A stretch of DNA of 64,000 nucleotides from Heterobilharzia americana. Its lineage: Eukaryota; Platyhelminthes; Trematoda; Strigeidida; Schistosomatidae. The DNA lies in contig OX104127.1 in NCBI GenBank assembly GCA_944470555.2, positions 129,209,113 through 129,273,112 on the forward strand. The letters are read 5' to 3'. This document shows, one piece after another, positions 59,029 to 64,000 of the stretch. The notes beneath the pieces are model-generated. The model made no database searches. It was not told the DNA's origin and saw only the letters and a program-made list of their open reading frames with translations. The position numbers and the translations under genes are program-made. Positions within the stretch are counted from its first letter, which is position 1. Each line of letters begins with the position of its first letter.

Positions 59029-61670
59029 CTAGGTGACATAACTGTCTAATCGTCTCTTGAATGAGTCGACTGAGGGAGCTATAACGATATGACGCGGTAA
59101 GGCTTTCCATAAAGCACATACTCTAAGGGAGAAAGATTTGGACCTGAGTATGGTGTTGGCTCTCTGGTGTGTTATCTTGATGGGGTTTCCTCGTGAAGAT
59201 CGTTGGGTTGCAGACAAAACTGATTTGTTTGCGTGATCTGCCTGATGGGTGATCTTGTATGTCATAACTAGGTCACCCATCTTCCTGCGATAACCCAGGG
59301 CAAATGGGTTTAGATGTTTAAGTCTTTCAGGATACGCTCTTCACGTTAACCCCACAGCCGATTTTGTTGCAGTTCTTTGTATTTTTTGGAGGAGATTAGA
59401 GTCTCTCTTGAGTGTTGCAGGGGCCACCGTACTGAAGCCCTCTAGATGCGGCCGCATGTAGGATTTGAAAATGGTGAGGGAGAGTTCGGGAGTGAGGGCT
59501 CCAAGCTGTCTAAGCAAAAAGCGTAGGATGGCATTCGCCCTGGTTGTCACACCTTTGTAGTTGGAGCTGGTGCTCAAGACGTCTGAGAAGTTGAACCCCA
59601 AATCTTCCTCTATGGACACTGGTGATAGCACGGTTGCTCAACATGTACTGGAAGTCGGTCGTACTTGTCTCATATTTACTGATGTGCATTACTCTACACT
59701 TTGCCAGGTTGAAGCTCAGGCCATTATCCGACGACCAGAGCTCGAGTTGCTGTAAGTCCTCTTGTAGCGCTGTATAATCAGCTTTTTCGTTTACCACCCT
59801 CCAAATTTTAATGTCATCAGCGAAGAGGAGGATGGGTGAGGATATTTTATCTGGCAGATCGTTGACAAACAGGAGGAACAGAAGCGGTCCTAGGATTGCT
59901 CCTTGGGATACTCCTGGTGTTGAGGGTCTCCACTCCGGCCTTATTCTGTTTACTTTGGTGCAGAACTGCCTCCCTTCCAGGCACTCTTTGAACCAGGAGA
60001 GTAGGGGTTCACTTATACCAGCTAAAATGGTCTTGTGAAGCAGGGCCGTGGGTGGGACACTGTCAAATTCTTTGGCTAGGTCGATAAATACAACATGCAC
60101 CAGTTTTCTATTATCCCAGCTTTGTGTCCAGTCGTCCCGGGCGGTTGATAAGTTGGTGGCACATGAGCGACCACTCTGAGAACTATGCGGAGCAGTATGG
60201 ACAGTGTTTTCCCTATCGAGGAATTCCCAAATAGTGTCAGCTACCAGGCTTTCTAACACTTTCTACACAACATGGAGTAGAGCAATTGGCCCGTAGCTGC
60301 CAGGGCTTTTTCTGTCTCCTCCCTTGAAGATGGGTTACAAGATGGCTCTCTTCCATTCTTTTTAGGGAGTTTGCACGACTCTATTGAGTGCTCAAAGGGG
60401 CTGCAGAGGGGTTTTGTAGGCACCTAGGTGCAGTTTTTTAGAACCGATGTTTTTAGGTTGTCGCAGCCAGAGGACTGGCCTGGACGTGGCCTAGATAGTT
60501 TCTCGAATACTTTTCTCTGTGACTGAGATGTGACAGAAGTATCCGTTATTTACGACCTGGTTGGTGTCGTAACAAGTTGGTGTGGATCTTGTGTCGGTGC
60601 TAAGTTGGGCTTGGAAGTTTGATAGGAAAATCTGTCGCTACGCACTCTAATGTTGCAGCGGTTGCGAATTCTTTTGTAGTTTAAAAAGTTAGACTCTTCG
60701 CGTAGTGTACGCCACTTGAACCAAGCCTGCTTCTTGCTCTGGATAAGCCTCTATGTCCCACGCTTTAACCATGAGGTTCTCACTGATAGTCTGTGTGTTA
60801 CTTCTGGTACATTGTGACTGATGGCCCCAGTGATTATTTTCTTTACCTCCAACCAGTGTTCATCCATTGTGAGATGAGCCCAGTCTACCGGCCATGATGC
60901 ATTCATGAAATAGTCCCTCATGGTCTCATAGTTGGCCTTGCTGTAACAAGGGAAGGTGTTGGGCGTCTGCAGTTACAGAGCCTCCCTAGTAATCATGGAG
61001 AAGGTTATTACAGCTTTGTGACTGTGACCAAGGGGAGGTTGAATGCAAACGTCCTGAATGACAAGTTCATCGTTCGTCAGAACTTAGCCAAGGCGCGGTG
61101 CGTTTCCGTTAGGTCCCCAGCATGTGGCGTCACCCACTTTCTCTGAGGGGGCAACAGTCTTAATTATATCCTTCAGCTTCTGACTGAAGGATCTGATGCA
61201 TCTTGAAGAGGATGGACGGGGTGTTGAAGTCGCCAGCAATGACTACGGAATGGTAATTTGCAGAGGAAGTCGTTAAGATTGCCTTGATGACCATTTCCTC
61301 GCGTATAGGGAAGCTGGTGGGGGACCGATATATGACTCCGAGCAGGCATTTGGTACAGTGGAGAGTGAGGTAGCCCCTTGGAGATTCTGGGAGCTGGGTT
61401 AAGGCAGTATCGCTAACCACCCTTGCCTTTAAACGGGAGTTTACGTAGAGAGCCACTCCCGCTCCCTCTCTATGCTCTCTGTCTCTGCGGAAGAGTCCCA
61501 TCCCAGTAACATGCATCTCTTCGTCGGAGATGTCCGGCGAGAGCTAGGATTCGGTGGTGAATATGATGTCAGAGTGCTGATGTTCACGAAGCGTCCTCAT
61601 TTCTGCTACATCCCCCCTTAGCTCCCTAACGTTGCTGCACACACATATTAGAGTGTGCCTGGTAAGAGAG
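59029..61670 (-). pseudogene. CR1-like retrotransposon ORF2 (endonuclease and RT), broken
   Basis: Minus strand. APE-type endonuclease: VCSNVRELRGDVAEMRTLRE, SDIIFTTES followed by TAG where Trp is usual, GAGVALYVNSRLKARVV, LLGVIYRSP and VVIAGDFNTPS (61670-61160). Pre-RT: LIQSKKQAWFKWRTLREESN (about 60750). RT: HSSQSGRSCATNL, VVFIDLAKEFDSVPPTALLH, VSQGAILGPLLFLLFVNDLP, LLFADDIKIWRVV (FADD kept), LGFNFSD..RANAILRFLLR. C-terminal end: SLRVCALWKALPRHIVIAPS, SFKRRLDSY (stop at 59029). Frame changes fall near 59550 and 60260-61160. The large size and preserved motifs suggest a fairly recent insertion, but the copy is not autonomous. Confidence 0.9.
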
Positions 61671-61904
61671 GAGGGCTAGTTGTGTACTTTCGCGGGAGGA
61701 GCGCCTAATTGGTTGGGTCTAGCACTGCCAGTCCTCATAGGACCGGCATCATTCCGTTTTCTGTGTTTTGTTTTCAACTTGGGTGGGGGCTGTGGGAGTG
61801 GTGGCTTCTTTAATCGATGCATCTAACTCACTGGTCGTCGCCTGTGTGACAATCACTGACTCCGGAGGTCTTGGTGGTTGCCATCTCTCTTCATGCCTTG
61901 TGGG

Positions 61905-63110
61905 TCAAGGCTCACTTTCACACATACGTATTGAGCCACCCATTCGGCCTTTCGCACTATACCGTGAGTGTAGAACGTCTGTGAGGGAGGCATATGAGTT
62001 GAACTGGATGGCGAGTAGTCTGGGAGTGGGTACGGACGTCAGATGCGCTGGCCTTGGCAGTCTACTGACGCTGTTGGCTGGTATACTGTCGACACCAACT
62101 TTGGTTGAGAGCCATTGCCATTGTTGGACGTCGTGAGGGTACTGATCTTTAACCGAGCGGTCGTTTGGCAATTCCGGAACCACACGTATAACCGTAGTGC
62201 GGTTTCTTTCGGGATTTCCAACCGCTGACTTTCTCTCCTCCTCTCTTATTGACCGCAGCTTGTCAGGCCTGGCCCGAACTTCGCTGGTATTAACAACGCC
62301 CTGTTGTCGTGAGGGAAGGAGGGTGGCTTCGGTCCCTTTGGCAGTGTTCAAGGACACACATCAAGGGAGTGGCTTATCTGGGGGTGCCTGGCTTCCCCGA
62401 GAAGGGCGACACAAAGTTACAGGGAAGGGGAAGTCCCAGCATCTGACAGTAGTAGGCCCACATTTGGCTGTCAGACTGTTCCCTCTCGATCAACAATAAG
62501 TCTACCGATACATCGACGTTGAACAAAATGGTCGAGTTGGCCCTCCTGTGACCTGGGTTCGTTGTGGGCGGCACGCCCGACTTCCCAATGGGTTTGAGTA
62601 TTTCCGCTGGTTGTCTCTCAGTCACGGTGTGTGGGATGTCTAGAGTGGGTTTCGTAGAGGGTCCAGAGGTCGATGTCTTTGAGCATGCGCTTGACTTTCT
62701 CTGAGGCCAGGTAGGAGGCACGGAGACTTGACCCAATGTGGTCCTCAAGCGAGGCAGCGTGACCGCAGCTGGAGCTCTAAGTCCGTTTCCAGGCCCCTCT
62801 GTGTTATCCTTTAGCTTAAACTCTACTTTGTTCGAAGATACTGGTAACTTTTGCGTGGCGGAGAGCATCTCTTTCAGGCTTTCTGTGCGGAGTGCGGGCA
62901 TCTTCCTGCACTCCGGACAAATGTGCCAGAACCGCTTGCACGCTTGTCTCTTCGTCAGCTTCTAGTATTGTCGGGGGACTTTAGTGTCGCGGGGGCAATG
63001 CTCCCATTGGTGACATAGGTCGCCTGCAAATGCCTCATCGACTACCGAAACAACTTTAGTGCAAACACTGCAGCCATCGGGTGTTGTAAGGCAGCCTTCT
63101 TACCATGGAG
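61905..63110 (-). pseudogene. CR1-like retrotransposon ORF1 with PHD-like zinc finger, broken
   Basis: Minus strand. GCLTTPDGCSVCTKVV, VDEAFAGDLCHQWEHCPRDT, FWHICPECRK (about 63085-62910) give the Cys4-His-Cys3 spacing of a PHD-type finger: C-x2-C, C-x2-H, C, then C-x2-C. One TAG interrupts it (after PRQY). A Pro/Thr-rich linker follows to 62374. Then NRTTVIRVVPELPNDRSVKD, WQWLSTKVGVDSIPANSVSR, VPTPRLLAIQFNSYAS resemble the RRM/esterase-like nucleic-acid-binding region of ORF1 proteins. It lies just upstream of ORF2 in the same orientation. Confidence 0.72.
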
Positions 63111-64000
63111 AAGGTGCTATGGATTGTGGCGAACCGCTTGCGACAGCCTTGTCCGAAGCCCCTTACTCTGTTTTCTATTTTCAGGCATCGTATGATCCTT
63201 GCCCAAGACAGGACTAGTTTGTGACGGGCAAGTGCTACTCTGTGTCACCTGTCTGATGGCGACTGGAATTCTAGAAACACGGGTTGGGAGCTTCTTTAGA
63301 AGTTCGGCGTTCTGCCCTACCTCTGTTCGTCTGTGGGTACAGACTAGAGAGTTGTTCTGGGGGCTATAGTCCCTTTTTGTGCACGACCGCGTTATCCGTG
63401 TCAAAGCTTTGGATCTGGCGTTTTGGGCAGACATGTCACTATAATACAAACTTCCTGGGAAAACAAATAGTTAACAGCAATAAGAAGGTTGAAGACTGAA
63501 TGCAGTAAAAGGAGAGAATAGATAGGGGAAGAAAATTTATGTTGGCTCACCTTCAGACGCCTGTCACTTGCTCCTTTGCTCTTGACCAACCAGTTTAACC
63601 GTAAGCTGCAAATGTGTATGTATAATCAGGAAAGATATTTCCCGGGGAATGACCTTGAGGAGAACCGAGAGCTAAGGCAGCTTGGCAGGCGAAACGCGCA
63701 AGAACCACTGACAGGAGGTAGACCGGTTGGTTCAAAAGAATAACAAAACCAATTTTCAACTGTTGAGAAGCGAGCTGACGAATACGCAGCGATGAAGTGC
63801 GTGCGGGAACAGAAGTGCTGCAAACATTAGACCCTTCTGGAATGAATATTGCAAGTGGGATATTTTCAATGTGGAAAAATCCAAAAGCTGAGAGACGAGC
63901 AAAAACACGTCACTGTCCAAGGAGCGGGCATCGGGTGTTGATGTAATAAAGCTTTAGTCAACACAAATTTCTTACTATTGCTATTCTAAATACCAGGGGT
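63111..64000. other. Probable 5' part of the CR1-like element and flank
   Basis: A 110-residue minus-strand frame (63449-63117) with no recognised domain may be the N-terminal part or 5' UTR of the CR1-like element. Base composition returns to AT-rich after about 63900. The element's 5' boundary is not seen. Confidence 0.4.

Noticed and set aside
1..64000. CRISPR arrays, rRNA genes, bacterial operons or phage genes
   Set aside because: No regularly spaced direct repeats, no rRNA signatures and no dense prokaryotic coding. All features fit an intron-rich animal genome.

Overview
The window is a piece of an AT-rich animal nuclear genome, almost certainly a blood fluke (genus Schistosoma or a close relative). 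There are no operons or bacterial-type genes. There is one multi-exon gene with long introns, embedded in degenerate retrotransposons. The set of repeats is typical of schistosomes: RTE-clade (SR2/Perere-type) and CR1-like non-LTR elements, Penelope-like elements with a GIY-YIG domain, a BEL/Pao integrase remnant, and tRNA-like SINEs of the Smalpha type that carry a hammerhead-ribozyme motif. The exact species cannot be told from this window alone.

The only cellular gene I can support lies on the minus strand, from the start codon at 56635 to the stop at 18912. I assembled ten coding exons by hand. Every intron has GT/AG ends and every phase joins, giving a predicted protein of 1396 residues. 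The first two exons hold a RhoGAP domain, exons 3 to 7 a long low-complexity Ser/Thr/Asn-rich linker, and exons 8 to 10 two conserved basic or coiled-coil blocks. These C-terminal blocks identify the protein as a member of the FAM13 family. Nine introns make up more than 90% of the locus; the largest are about 8.6, 8.4 and 6.1 kb.

Layout: 1-18.4 kb is 3' flank with Penelope-like fragments (about 6, 9 and 13 kb), an RTE fragment (15.3-16.7 kb), SINEs and a nested palindrome (8.3-8.8 kb). 18.4-56.6 kb is the gene, with RTE fragments (21, 24, 25, 33, 36, 42 and 46 kb), a BEL/Pao remnant (19 kb), Smalpha copies, fold-back repeats and a near-complete RTE element bounded by a 12-bp target-site duplication (50.5-53.6 kb, opposite to the gene). 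57-64 kb is GC-richer and holds CR1-like elements on the minus strand: a 3' fragment, then a longer copy with reverse transcriptase, endonuclease and a PHD-like zinc finger in ORF1.

All mobile-element coding regions seen contain stops, frameshifts or lost catalytic residues. The points most worth following are the complete FAM13-type gene model with an altered RhoGAP active-site position, the 710-bp near-identical block shared by two otherwise diverged RTE copies, the precisely bounded RTE insertion, and the Smalpha hammerheads, of which only two keep every core base I can check.
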